Position numbers and translations under genes: made by a program
Notes under the pieces: generated by a model
What the model was told of the DNA's origin: nothing
Seen by the model: only the letters and a program-made list of their open reading frames with translations
The model's database searches: none
Source: Dokdonella_A sp040005635
GTDB lineage: Bacteria > Pseudomonadota > Gammaproteobacteria > Xanthomonadales > Rhodanobacteraceae
Direction of reading: 5' to 3'
Length of the DNA stretch: 64,000 bases
Assembly (NCBI GenBank): GCA_040005635.1
Contig: JBDTYM010000001.1
Location: 1-64,000, forward strand
Part shown: positions 1 to 7,583 of the stretch, in pieces
Layout: each line of letters opens with the position of its first letter
How positions within the stretch are numbered: the stretch's first letter is position 1

Positions 1-55
1 GGCGCTCGATACGGCGTGGATATGCGGCTATGGCAATGCTGCAACGGAATTTCGG

Positions 56-73
56 CTGTCGCGAAGGCGACAG
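56..73 (-). terminator. hairpin downstream of the acyl carrier protein gene
   Basis: A perfect 7-bp stem (CTGTCGC, loop GAAG, GCGACAG) lies 20 bp past the stop of the minus-strand acyl carrier protein gene. There is no long T run, so termination is only a possibility. The rest of bases 1-93 shows no recognisable gene. Confidence 0.35.
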
Positions 74-93
74 TCGTGTCCGATACGCGACGC

Positions 94-378
94 CTAGGTG
101 GCGCGATGCTGTTCGATATGTTCGGACAGGGCGCGCAAGCTGCCGAAGATGCGCTTGTTGTCGGGATTGTCGGAGCGCAGCTGGAATCCGTAACGCTTGG
201 ATACGGCGAGCGCCAGCTCGAGCGCGTCGATCGAGTCGAGGCCGAGATCGCTGCCGAACAGCGCGGCGTCCGGATCGATCTCCGCCGGCTTGGCCCAGTC
301 GATGTTGAGGCTGTCGACCAGCAGTTGCGCAAGTTCGTGTTCCGCGGCGGTCTGCGGGGCGCTGGCTTTGGTATCCAT
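94..378 (-). CDS. acyl carrier protein (XanC-like)
   Basis: This 94-residue protein is an acyl carrier protein. The phosphopantetheine site is visible as DLGLDSIDALEL with Ser49 as the attachment residue, in the usual position near the middle of a short acidic helical protein. It is transcribed divergently from a chorismatase gene 103 bp away. In Xanthomonas the xanthomonadin cluster also places a dedicated carrier protein (XanC) beside XanB2, so it probably carries the aryl-primed polyene chain in the cytoplasm. The rest of that cluster would lie left of this window. The carrier-protein call is firm; the assignment to an aryl polyene pathway rests on the neighbour. Confidence 0.85.
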   Translation of the reverse strand: MDTKASAPQTAAEHELAQLLVDSLNIDWAKPAEIDPDAALFGSDLGLDSIDALELALAVSKRYGFQLRSDNPDNKRIFGSLRALSEHIEQHRAT

Positions 379-481
379 CGGAGGTCGTCGCAGCAGAGTG
401 GGGCGTGGAATGATCCGCCCAGTGTATCATCCGCGACCCGCTGCGCGTCCGCAGCCCGGCTACGCTGCGCTCGCTGAACAC

Positions 482-1474
482 ATGTCGATGCCGATGACCG
501 AATCCGTTGCGCTGCCGGCACCGCTGCGGATCGGCTACGAACTGGCCTCGGCCGACGTCCTGCTCGCGCAAGCCGACGTGCTGGCCGTCATCGGCTTCGG
601 GCCACGCGCCGCGCTACCGGACGATCCGCGCGTCTTGCGTGTCGGACTCGAGCCGCTGCAGTCCGCCCCTTTCGAGGTGTGGCGCGGCCAGGCTCCGGTG
701 CATAGCGGACGCGCCGGCGCATTGCGCTGGAGTAGCGACGGCAGCCATACGTTTTTCGCGATCGAGGTCGATGAAGCGGCGCATGGCGGCATCGTCGAGG
801 CGGCGGCGCATGCGTACCGGTCCCTCTCCACGTTCGTTGAAGCGACCCCAACGCCGCACCTGCTGCGCCTGTGGAACTATCTGGATGCCATCAATTTCGG
901 CGACGGCGATGCCGAGCGCTATCGTCTGTTCTGCGATGGCCGTGCGCGTGGCATCAACGCCGCCGCGCGGGCACGCTATCCGGCGGCAACCGCGATAGGC
1001 CGGCAGGACGGCGTGCGCGTGCTGCAGGTTTACGGGCTCGCTTCGACGCAGCCTGGCTTGGCGGTGGAGAACCCGCGCCAAGTCAGCGCCTGGCGGTATC
1101 CGCGCCAATACGGGCCGACCGCGCCGACCTTCACGCGCGGCATCCTGACGGCGCGCACCGAATTGTTGATTTCCGGCACCGCCGCGGTGGTCGGGCACGC
1201 GTCGACCCACCAGGATGATCTCGACGCGCAGCTCGGCGAAACGCTGGCCAATCTCGAAAGCTTGCTGCACCAGGCCGCCGCCTCGGCACCGACGCAGCTG
1301 GGCGCACGCAGCGTCCTGAAAGCCTATGTGCGTGATCCGGCGGATGCCGGCGTCGTCGGCGCAACCCTGTATCGGCACGCCCCTGCGCTGGGCCATCTGC
1401 TGCTGCTCGCCGGGGACATCTGCCGCAGCGAATTGCTGGTCGAAATCGACGGCATCCATCATATCGACGCATAG
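482..1474 (+). CDS. xanB2: chorismatase / pteridine-dependent deoxygenase-like protein, XanB2-like
   Basis: This 330-residue protein resembles the FkbO/Hyg5/XanB2 chorismatase family, which cleaves chorismate to hydroxybenzoates and pyruvate. The C-terminal half has the family signature FLISGTA..VGH region (seen as LLISGTAAVVGHASTH) and a conserved end GDICRSELLVEIDG. In Xanthomonas XanB2 makes 3-hydroxybenzoate, the starter unit for xanthomonadin, and 4-hydroxybenzoate for ubiquinone. Three in-frame ATGs occur at 482, 488 and 494; I chose the first, and no strong ribosome binding site separates them. The divergent acyl carrier protein next door fits the pigment pathway. I cannot tell from sequence alone whether the product is the 3-hydroxy or 4-hydroxy isomer. 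Confidence 0.75.
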   Translation: MSMPMTESVALPAPLRIGYELASADVLLAQADVLAVIGFGPRAALPDDPRVLRVGLEPLQSAPFEVWRGQAPVHSGRAGALRWSSDGSHTFFAIEVDEAAHGGIVEAAAHAYRSLSTFVEATPTPHLLRLWNYLDAINFGDGDAERYRLFCDGRARGINAAARARYPAATAIGRQDGVRVLQVYGLASTQPGLAVENPRQVSAWRYPRQYGPTAPTFTRGILTARTELLISGTAAVVGHASTHQDDLDAQLGETLANLESLLHQAAASAPTQLGARSVLKAYVRDPADAGVVGATLYRHAPALGHLLLLAGDICRSELLVEIDGIHHIDA

Positions 1475-1642
1475 CCGCGTTGCGCGTGTCTGCGCCGTGC
1501 GCTGCGGCGCTCGTCCCAATCCGCCGAATGCCCGCTGCGCGCCCGCGCAGCATCGACGCATCTTCGCGTCGCTTTGCCCCGCGCTGCCGCAAGCCTGCTT
1601 CGGTGCGCTATGCCACACTCGGCGCAGCGTGACGGACCCGGG

Positions 1643-1660
1643 TGTTCCGCGCATGGAACA
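1643..1660 (+). promoter_or_regulatory. candidate activator site upstream of xoxF (TGTTCC-N6-GGAACA)
   Basis: This is a perfect 6-6-6 inverted repeat, TGTTCCGCGCATGGAACA, ending 75 bp before the -24 element of the xoxF promoter. That is the usual distance for a sigma-54 activator site. Related elements occur at 7409-7426 before frmA and at 57158-57175 before a porin. The sequence is observed; the binding protein, perhaps the AcoR-like activator at 21476, is inferred. Confidence 0.5.
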
Positions 1661-1673
1661 GTTGGAAAAAATC

Positions 1674-1686
1674 GTTGCGCCGCAAC
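1674..1686 (+). promoter_or_regulatory. second palindrome upstream of xoxF (GTTGCG-C-CGCAAC)
   Basis: This is a perfect 13-bp palindrome. The 14-mer TTGCGCCGCAACAA (1675-1688) that overlaps it is repeated exactly at 57250-57263, upstream of the porin gene that also has a sigma-54 promoter. A shared regulator is inferred. Confidence 0.45.
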
Positions 1687-1734
1687 AATTTGCAATGCAT
1701 TGATCCTTGTGAAGTTCTCCTGTTCGGTTCGATT

Positions 1735-1750
1735 TGGCACGGGCACTGCA
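1735..1750 (+). promoter_or_regulatory. sigma-54 (-24/-12) promoter of xoxF
   Basis: TGGCACGGGCACTGCA matches the sigma-54 consensus, with GG at 1736-1737 and GC at 1748-1749 separated by exactly 10 nt. Transcription would start near 1761, leaving a leader of about 106 nt before the xoxF ATG with its AGGAGG at 1851. The remainder of the 1475-1866 gap shows no gene. Confidence 0.65.
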
Positions 1751-1866
1751 GATATAACGTCGCGTCGCAGGACCGACCCGGTAATGGGGCCTACGTGGCG
1801 CCTGCGACAGACCCAGAGGTCGCACGAACGCTAACAACTGCAAGCAAGTCAGGAGGGAGCACCGAT

Positions 1867-3726
1867 ATGATTAAGTTTTCCGCAAGAAACCAGCCGCGGG
1901 CGTTCGCGCTGTGCGCAGGCCTCACGGCCGCGTTGAGCGCAGGCGCTGCATTCGCGGCAGAAGCCACGAGCGGCGATTCCTGGGTCGCACCGGGCGGTGA
2001 CTATGCGCTCACGCGCCATAGCACGCTCGGCGACATCAACAAGAGCAACGCCGGCAATCTGCAGATGACCTGGTCGATGTCGACCGGCGCGCCGCGTGGC
2101 CACGAGGGACAGCCTCTGGTCATCGGCAACATGATGTATTACGTCAGCGGTTATCCGAACTACGTCTACGCACTCGATCTGTCGGAAGCGGACAGCTACC
2201 AGGTGATCTGGAAGTACTCGCCGAAGCAGGACGATCATGCGGTTGCCGTAGCTTGCTGCGACACCGTCAATCGCGGTCTGTCCTACGCCGACGGCAAGCT
2301 CGTCTTCAACACCCTCGACGGCCAGCTCATCGCACTCGATGCGAAGACCGGCAAGGAAGTGTGGAAGGTCAAGCGTGCCGATCCGAAGAAGGGTGAGACC
2401 AGTACGCCAGCTCCGATCATCGTCAAGGATGTCGTCATCACCGGTATGGGTGGCGACGAATTCGGTGCACGTGGTCGCATGGAGGCGTTCTCCCTCGCCG
2501 ATGGTTCGCCGAAGTGGAAGTGCCACAGCACGGGCGACGACAAAGACGTCTGCCTGGGCAAGGACTTCAACAAGAAGCATCCGGAGTACGGCGGTCTTGG
2601 CGACAGCATCAAGAGCTATCCGGGCGACGAGTGGCAGCGCGGTGGCGGTGCTCCTTGGGGCTGGATCAGCTACGACCCGAAGCTCGACCTGATCTACTAC
2701 GGGACCGGCAACCCGGGCCTGTGGAGTCCGACCTATCGTTGCAAGTACAAGACGCACGAGGAGTGCAACAACGGCACGCAGGACAACAAGTGGTCGATGA
2801 CAATCTTCGCGCGCAAGCCGGAAACCGGCGAAGCGGTGTGGGGTTATCAGATGACCCCGTTCGATCAATGGGACTATGACGGCATCAACGAGCCGATCCT
2901 GGTCGACATCGAAGGCAAGCCAGCCCTCGTCCATTTCGATCGCAACGGCTTTGCGTACGTCCTCGACCGTCGCGATGGCACGATCATGCACGCCACCAAG
3001 TACGTGAACGTGGACTGGGCCGAAAAGATCGACATGAAGACCGGTCGTCCGATCAAGGTCAAGGAACATTCTCCGTTCGCCCTCAACAAGCCGATCAAGG
3101 CCTCGCCGTCCGCAATGGGTGGCAAGGACCAGCAGCCGTGCGCGGTCGATCCGAAGGATTCCAAGATCTTCTTCTGCCCGACCAACAACTGGTACATGGA
3201 AGACGAGCCGAAGGAACGCGGCGCGATCATGACCGGTATCGTGTATGTGTTCGCGAACGTGGCGATGAAGCCTGAGAAGCCCGGCAACCTCGGCAACTTC
3301 AAGGCCTTCGACGTGACCACCGGCAAGACCAAGTGGGAAATCAACGAGAAGTTCCCGACCTGGGGCGGCGCGTTGGTGACCGATGGCGGCGTCGTGTTCT
3401 ACGGCACGCTCGATGGCTGGTTCCGTGCAGTCGACAAGGACAACGGCAAGGTGCTGTGGTCCAAGAAGCTGTCGTCCGGCATCATCGGCAACCCGATCAC
3501 CTACAAGGCCGCAGGCCATCAGTACGTGTCGGTGTTCACCGGTATCGGTGGCTGGATTGGTCTGCCGATCTCGGCAGGTCTCGATCCGGCCGATCCGTTC
3601 GGTGCGCTGGGTGCGGTCGGCCTGGCTTACCAGAATGGCTTCGACAAGGTTCCGACTGGCGGCTCGCTGTTCACCTTCCGTGTCGACACGGGTGAAGCGA
3701 TGGGCAAGAAAGTCGCTCAGAACTGA
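1867..3726 (+). CDS. xoxF: lanthanide-dependent methanol dehydrogenase, XoxF type (PQQ quinoprotein)
   Basis: This 619-residue periplasmic quinoprotein should oxidise methanol (and probably formaldehyde) with PQQ, passing electrons to a cytochrome c. A signal peptide ends near AFA-AE (residue 31). The adjacent-cysteine ring is C130-C131 in VACCDTVNRG. Metal ligands are E198 (DEFGARG), N282 (GTGNPG), catalytic D336 and the extra D338 in WDYDGIN. The Asp-Tyr-Asp pair is the known hallmark of lanthanide enzymes; calcium MxaF has Ala at the second position. A 10-15 residue insert after GNPGLWSPTY adds a Cys pair (C292, C300). The start at 1867 has AGGAGG 10 nt upstream, and a longer open frame back to 1642 lacks a signal peptide. 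A strong terminator follows. Another alcohol as the main substrate cannot be excluded, but the formaldehyde genes downstream favour methanol. Confidence 0.9.
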   Translation: MIKFSARNQPRAFALCAGLTAALSAGAAFAAEATSGDSWVAPGGDYALTRHSTLGDINKSNAGNLQMTWSMSTGAPRGHEGQPLVIGNMMYYVSGYPNYVYALDLSEADSYQVIWKYSPKQDDHAVAVACCDTVNRGLSYADGKLVFNTLDGQLIALDAKTGKEVWKVKRADPKKGETSTPAPIIVKDVVITGMGGDEFGARGRMEAFSLADGSPKWKCHSTGDDKDVCLGKDFNKKHPEYGGLGDSIKSYPGDEWQRGGGAPWGWISYDPKLDLIYYGTGNPGLWSPTYRCKYKTHEECNNGTQDNKWSMTIFARKPETGEAVWGYQMTPFDQWDYDGINEPILVDIEGKPALVHFDRNGFAYVLDRRDGTIMHATKYVNVDWAEKIDMKTGRPIKVKEHSPFALNKPIKASPSAMGGKDQQPCAVDPKDSKIFFCPTNNWYMEDEPKERGAIMTGIVYVFANVAMKPEKPGNLGNFKAFDVTTGKTKWEINEKFPTWGGALVTDGGVVFYGTLDGWFRAVDKDNGKVLWSKKLSSGIIGNPITYKAAGHQYVSVFTGIGGWIGLPISAGLDPADPFGALGAVGLAYQNGFDKVPTGGSLFTFRVDTGEAMGKKVAQN

Positions 3727-3744
3727 TCCAGCAATGCTTCGATG

Positions 3745-3771
3745 CATCGGGGCCCTATTCGGGCCCCGATG
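3745..3771 (+). terminator. rho-independent terminator after xoxF
   Basis: A perfect 11-bp GC-rich stem (CATCGGGGCCC, loop TATTC) is followed by TATTTT. It separates xoxF from the xoxJ-like gene, which therefore needs either read-through or its own promoter in 3772-3971. I see no sigma-54 motif there. Confidence 0.8.
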
Positions 3772-3971
3772 TATTTTCGGATTAGGGTAATTCTTGATTT
3801 TTCCGGTACGTGCATCCGCAGCCCGGCGGATCACGTAATCTCGACGCATGAATTTCTCCCGATCGTGAAACAACCGGACGCGCGCTTACGGTCGCCGCGG
3901 TAGCATCGCGATCGGCCGACATTCAAGCATCGCTGAGTAGTTTCGAGAAAGCAGTACCAAGGAGTATCCGG

Positions 3972-5582
3972 GTGCATTCGATTAAACAATTTTTCATCGC
4001 GATGTTGCTGGCGGGCGCAGGCGCGTCGGCTGCAGCGGCCGAATCCGACGTACTGCCGCTGCGGGTTTGCGCAGATCCAGGCAACATGCCGCTGTCGAAT
4101 GACAAGGGGGAAGGATTTCAGAACAAAGTCGCCGAAATTCTCGCGAATGCGATGGGCGCACCGTTGCGTTATTACTGGTACCCCTATTACGGTCGCGGTC
4201 TCGTGCGTAGCACGCTGACTGCTGACAATTGTGACGTGCTGATGGATGTGCCATCGGATTTCGAGATGGCTCTGACAACCAAGCCGTATTACAAATCGAC
4301 ATTCGTGCTCGCCTATCACAAGGACGGCAATCACAAGATCGAATCACTGGATGATCCGATTCTCAAGAAATGGCGCATCGGCGTGTTGCAGAGTTCGCCC
4401 GCGCGAGAGGCGCTTCGGACGCACGGCGTCCTGGAAAACACCGAAGTGCAGTATGCGTTCTTCGATTCCTCCTACAACCCGGAAGATCATCCGGGGCGGC
4501 AGGTGGAGGAAGTCATCGACCACAAGCTCGGCGCGGTCGAAACATGGGGCCCGATCGGCGGCTACTACGTCAAGCAGAAGGGCGCCCCACTGGAGTTGCT
4601 GCCGCTCAATCGCCTGGACGACGGCGTGCCGCTGGAATTCGCCATGGCCTTTGGCGTGCGTCGCGCGGACAAGGATCTCAAGCGTCGCCTCGACGAGGCA
4701 TTCGAAGCGCACAAAGGCGAGATCCGGGCGGTTCTGGCGAGCTATGGCGTGCCGCTGGTGAAGTGTGAGGAGTGCGTGATCTCCGGCGATCTGCCCGAGC
4801 ATGGCGCCTATACGACGATTGCGAAAGCAAAGGCCGAAGCCCGCCTCGACCACCCCGAATCATCCTCGACGGAACTGGCGTCGATGAAGGAACGCATTGC
4901 AGCCGGCGCAGACACCACGCAGGAACTGTCGGATGCTGTCGTCGGCAACGATCCCGATCGCGTGCGCTATCTACTCGCGCATGGAGCCGATCCGAACAAG
5001 GTCATCCAGCTCGACTACAACGCTTTGCAATGGGCCGTGCGCGAGGGCCACGTCAAGATCGCTGAAATCCTGCTCGATCATGGTGCGAAGGCCGAGCAGC
5101 GCGACAAGGACGGCTGGTCGCCGCTGATGTTCGCGGTATGGCGCAACAACGCCGACATGATCCGTCTGCTGATCAGCAAGGGCGCCAAGCTGGACGCCTA
5201 TGGCAGTGGTGGCTGGAGCCCGCTGTCGGTGGCGATCACCTATGGCGGGCTCGACAACGTGAAACAACTCGTCGAGGCCGGAGCAGACGTGAATGCATCC
5301 AACGACGCCGGCTACACGCCGGTGATGTTCGCGACCGCCAAAAGCGCCGACGGCGTGCTCGATCTGCTGCTCAAGCGCGGCGCCAACGTGCGCGCGGCCA
5401 ACAAGGCTGGCATCACCTCGTTGATGCTCGCGGCCGCCGAAAACAATGAAGCGGCCGCCAAGGTTCTGCTGTCCGCCGGTGCCGATCGTACCGCGAAGGA
5501 CCTCAAGGGCCAGACGGCGCTGGCGATCGCTCGTGAAAAAGGCAACACCCAGTTGACCGCCTTGCTGTCGCAGGATCATTGA
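3972..5582 (+). CDS. xoxJ: XoxJ-like periplasmic binding protein fused to ankyrin repeats
   Basis: This 536-residue protein has two parts. Residues 1-23 form a signal peptide (ending AAAAES). Residues about 27-270 resemble the quinoprotein dehydrogenase-associated solute-binding family (MxaJ/XoxJ), with the N-terminal LRVCADPGNMPLSND motif. XoxJ proteins are thought to help activate or assemble XoxF in the periplasm. From about residue 317 to 530 there are six or seven ankyrin repeats (for example LLAHGADPN, LLDHGAK, LVEAGADVN, LLKRGANV, LLSAGADR). XoxJ proteins usually stop after the binding domain, so the tail is a fusion that may mediate contact with XoxF or the cytochrome. The GTG start is supported by AAGGAG 7 nt upstream. 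It sits directly after xoxF and before the cytochrome gene. Confidence 0.85.
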   Translation: MHSIKQFFIAMLLAGAGASAAAAESDVLPLRVCADPGNMPLSNDKGEGFQNKVAEILANAMGAPLRYYWYPYYGRGLVRSTLTADNCDVLMDVPSDFEMALTTKPYYKSTFVLAYHKDGNHKIESLDDPILKKWRIGVLQSSPAREALRTHGVLENTEVQYAFFDSSYNPEDHPGRQVEEVIDHKLGAVETWGPIGGYYVKQKGAPLELLPLNRLDDGVPLEFAMAFGVRRADKDLKRRLDEAFEAHKGEIRAVLASYGVPLVKCEECVISGDLPEHGAYTTIAKAKAEARLDHPESSSTELASMKERIAAGADTTQELSDAVVGNDPDRVRYLLAHGADPNKVIQLDYNALQWAVREGHVKIAEILLDHGAKAEQRDKDGWSPLMFAVWRNNADMIRLLISKGAKLDAYGSGGWSPLSVAITYGGLDNVKQLVEAGADVNASNDAGYTPVMFATAKSADGVLDLLLKRGANVRAANKAGITSLMLAAAENNEAAAKVLLSAGADRTAKDLKGQTALAIAREKGNTQLTALLSQDH

Positions 5583-5693
5583 TTCGCGCGCGGCCGACTG
5601 GCGACCGTTGCCGCCATCGGCGTGTCGTGGCGACATGGCTCAATCCCATTTCTGGTTTCTAGGTTTTACGCAATTGTCCATCGGAGATTCGCA

Positions 5694-6263
5694 ATGAACA
5701 TTCGTATCCTGCTTTGCGCGGCCGCCGTCGCGGCCTGTTCTGTGGCTGCCGGAAACTACGTCATCAATGCGGCATATGCGCAGGAAGCCAAGGAGCGCTG
5801 GCTGATCGACGAGCCCAACCCGGACGATCCGACGAAGGCGAAACCGGCGGCGACACCCGCAGCCGGTGCGCAGCCCGCCACGGGCAAGGCCGGCCAGAAC
5901 GAGCACGGCCTCGATATCGTCAAGAATCCGTATACCGACAATGCGGCTGCCATTGCGCAGGGCAAGGAACTGTTCGTCTCCAAGGCGTGCAGCGGCTGCC
6001 ATGGCGCCGGTGGCGGTGGTGGCATGTGCCCGCCCGTGATGAACGACACTTGGGTGTATGGCAGCGACGACACGACGTTGTTCAACCTGGTCAAGCTCGG
6101 CAGCACCGGCCTGCAAGCGAAGGGCTATACGCGCGTCGGTCACGAGAGCATCGTCGGCGACATGCCGCCCTTCGCGGGCGTGGTCACCGAAGACGAGGAG
6201 TGGAAGTTGCTCGCGTACGTTCGCTCGAAGTACGGCGGCGATCCGTCGCTGCGGAACTGGTGA
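5694..6263 (+). CDS. xoxG: c-type cytochrome, XoxG-like electron acceptor
   Basis: This 189-residue protein has a signal peptide (residues 1 to about 24, ending AYA) and one heme-binding motif CSGCH near residue 101. A downstream GDMPPF supplies the likely Met ligand. A Pro/Ala-rich linker precedes the heme domain. In XoxF systems the physiological electron acceptor is a dedicated cytochrome c (XoxG) encoded beside the dehydrogenase, and the position here, 111 bp after the xoxJ-like gene, fits that role. The start at 5694 is chosen because CGGAG lies 7 nt upstream and the signal peptide begins there; an upstream start at 5622 adds residues with no signal character. The glycine-rich GAGGGGGMCPP after the heme motif is typical of this small family. 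Confidence 0.8.
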   Translation: MNIRILLCAAAVAACSVAAGNYVINAAYAQEAKERWLIDEPNPDDPTKAKPAATPAAGAQPATGKAGQNEHGLDIVKNPYTDNAAAIAQGKELFVSKACSGCHGAGGGGGMCPPVMNDTWVYGSDDTTLFNLVKLGSTGLQAKGYTRVGHESIVGDMPPFAGVVTEDEEWKLLAYVRSKYGGDPSLRNW

Positions 6264-6325
6264 GCGCAGCACGCTGTCCAAGCGCGCGGCGCATGGCGCG
6301 CCTCTTCCAGACTGCGGGAATTTGC

Positions 6326-7345
6326 ATGCCGATCGATCGTCCGTTTCATTTCCGGCCCAACGCGAAATTCGGCCGCAGCGCGCTGCCGATCGCGTTGGGC
6401 GCATGGTTTTTCATTGACGCCGCGCTTGCATCATCGGCACGGGCTGCAGCGCCGACCTTCGCGTATGTGCCGAATCAGAAGAGCGGCACGATCTCGGTCA
6501 TCGATACGGCCAGCGACATCGTCGTGAAAACGCTGAGCGCGCAGAATGCGCTCGGCAAGCGCTTGCAGGCGATCGATACGAGTGCGGACGGCAAGACCCT
6601 TTACATCGTCGATGCCGAGCACAACAACCTCGTCGCGCTCGATCCGGCGACCGATACGGTGAAGCACAGCATCGCGATCGGTCCCGAAGCCGAGGGCGTG
6701 CGCATTTCGCCGGACGGAAAGACGCTCGCGGTTTGCGCCGAAGGTCAGAACAAGGCGCTGCTGGTCGATACTGCTTCGTTCAAACTGGACGCGAGCATCG
6801 CGACCAAGGGACGCAATCCGGAGCACTGCGAGTTCAGCCTGGACGGCAAGCTTCTGCTGACCAGCAACGAAGGTTCCGACGACATCGACGTCATCGATCT
6901 GGCCAAGCGCGCATCGACCGGCACCATCCCGACCAGCGGCCATCCGCGCGGCGCGGCGTTCGTCGCCGGCACCGCGCAGGTCTACATCGCGCAGGAAGCG
7001 GCCAATGCGGTCGACGTGATCGACCTCGGTACGCGCAAGAAGATCGCCAGCATTCCGACCGGGCTGCGCACCGCCGGCATCAGTATCAGCCATGACGGCA
7101 AGCGCATTTATGCGGCCAATGGCGGCGCCGGCAGCGTGTCGGTGATCGATGTCGCGACGAACAAGGTCGTCAGTGAGATCGCCGTCGGCAAGCGCCCGTG
7201 GAACATGGCGCTGACGCCGGACGGCAAGAAGCTCTATGTCGCCAATGGGCGCTCGAACAGCGTCAGCGTGATCGATACGCAGGCACTCAAGGTGGTCAAG
7301 GAAATCCCGGTCGGCGAACTGCCCTGGGGCGTCGCGATCCCTTGA
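6326..7345 (+). CDS. YVTN-family beta-propeller protein associated with PQQ-dependent catabolism
   Basis: This 339-residue exported protein is built from repeated 40-42 residue blades with motifs such as YVPNQKSGTISVIDTA, ISPDGKTLAVC, VYIAQEAANAVDVID and LYVANGRSNSVSVID. It therefore folds as a seven-bladed YVTN propeller. An N-terminal hydrophobic stretch ending ARAAA marks secretion to the periplasm. Propellers of this type are repeatedly encoded with PQQ alcohol dehydrogenases and their cytochromes; their biochemical role is unknown. The start at 6326 has GGGAA 5 nt upstream and is preferred over ATG 6293. It lies 62 bp after the cytochrome gene and is probably in the same operon. Confidence 0.8.
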   Translation: MPIDRPFHFRPNAKFGRSALPIALGAWFFIDAALASSARAAAPTFAYVPNQKSGTISVIDTASDIVVKTLSAQNALGKRLQAIDTSADGKTLYIVDAEHNNLVALDPATDTVKHSIAIGPEAEGVRISPDGKTLAVCAEGQNKALLVDTASFKLDASIATKGRNPEHCEFSLDGKLLLTSNEGSDDIDVIDLAKRASTGTIPTSGHPRGAAFVAGTAQVYIAQEAANAVDVIDLGTRKKIASIPTGLRTAGISISHDGKRIYAANGGAGSVSVIDVATNKVVSEIAVGKRPWNMALTPDGKKLYVANGRSNSVSVIDTQALKVVKEIPVGELPWGVAIP

Positions 7346-7408
7346 ACCGGTCCCCATATACCCTGCTCGCGCACTGTTCCGTCACGCGTCCGCGAATGCG
7401 TCGGTAGG

Positions 7409-7426
7409 TGTTCCATTTCCGGCTCA
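7409..7426 (+). promoter_or_regulatory. candidate activator site upstream of frmA (TGTTCC-N6-GGCTCA)
   Basis: TGTTCCATTTCCGGCTCA keeps the left half and spacing of the xoxF element at 1643-1660 and 4 of 6 bases of the right half. A further TGTTCC half-site is at 7375-7380. It lies about 95 bp before the frmA -24 element. The shared function is inferred. Confidence 0.35.
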
Positions 7427-7519
7427 GCCGCGCCGCCTACGCGCGTTGCGGAGGCTGGCGGCCGGCGCGAACGCGAAGAAAAACCGTACCTTGCGAGCAC
7501 CGTCCGGCGATCACCGCCG

Positions 7520-7535
7520 TGGCATACACATTGCA
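7520..7535 (+). promoter_or_regulatory. sigma-54 (-24/-12) promoter of frmA-gfa
   Basis: TGGCATACACATTGCA is close to a perfect sigma-54 promoter, with GG at 7521-7522 and GC at 7533-7534 separated by 10 nt. The predicted transcription start is near 7546, 38 nt before the frmA ATG. It gives the formaldehyde genes their own promoter apart from the xox genes. Confidence 0.7.
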
Positions 7536-7583
7536 CCTAATGCGGCGTTGGCGTCATCGCCGATTTTTTTCTGGAGATACGTA

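Noticed and set aside
1867..3726. Calcium-type methanol dehydrogenase MxaF
   Set aside because: The second Asp of the DYD motif is present and no small subunit (MxaI) gene follows.
1849..3873. A 674-codon minus-strand frame opposite xoxF
   Set aside because: xoxF carries all catalytic residues on the plus strand; the opposite frame has no recognisable domain.
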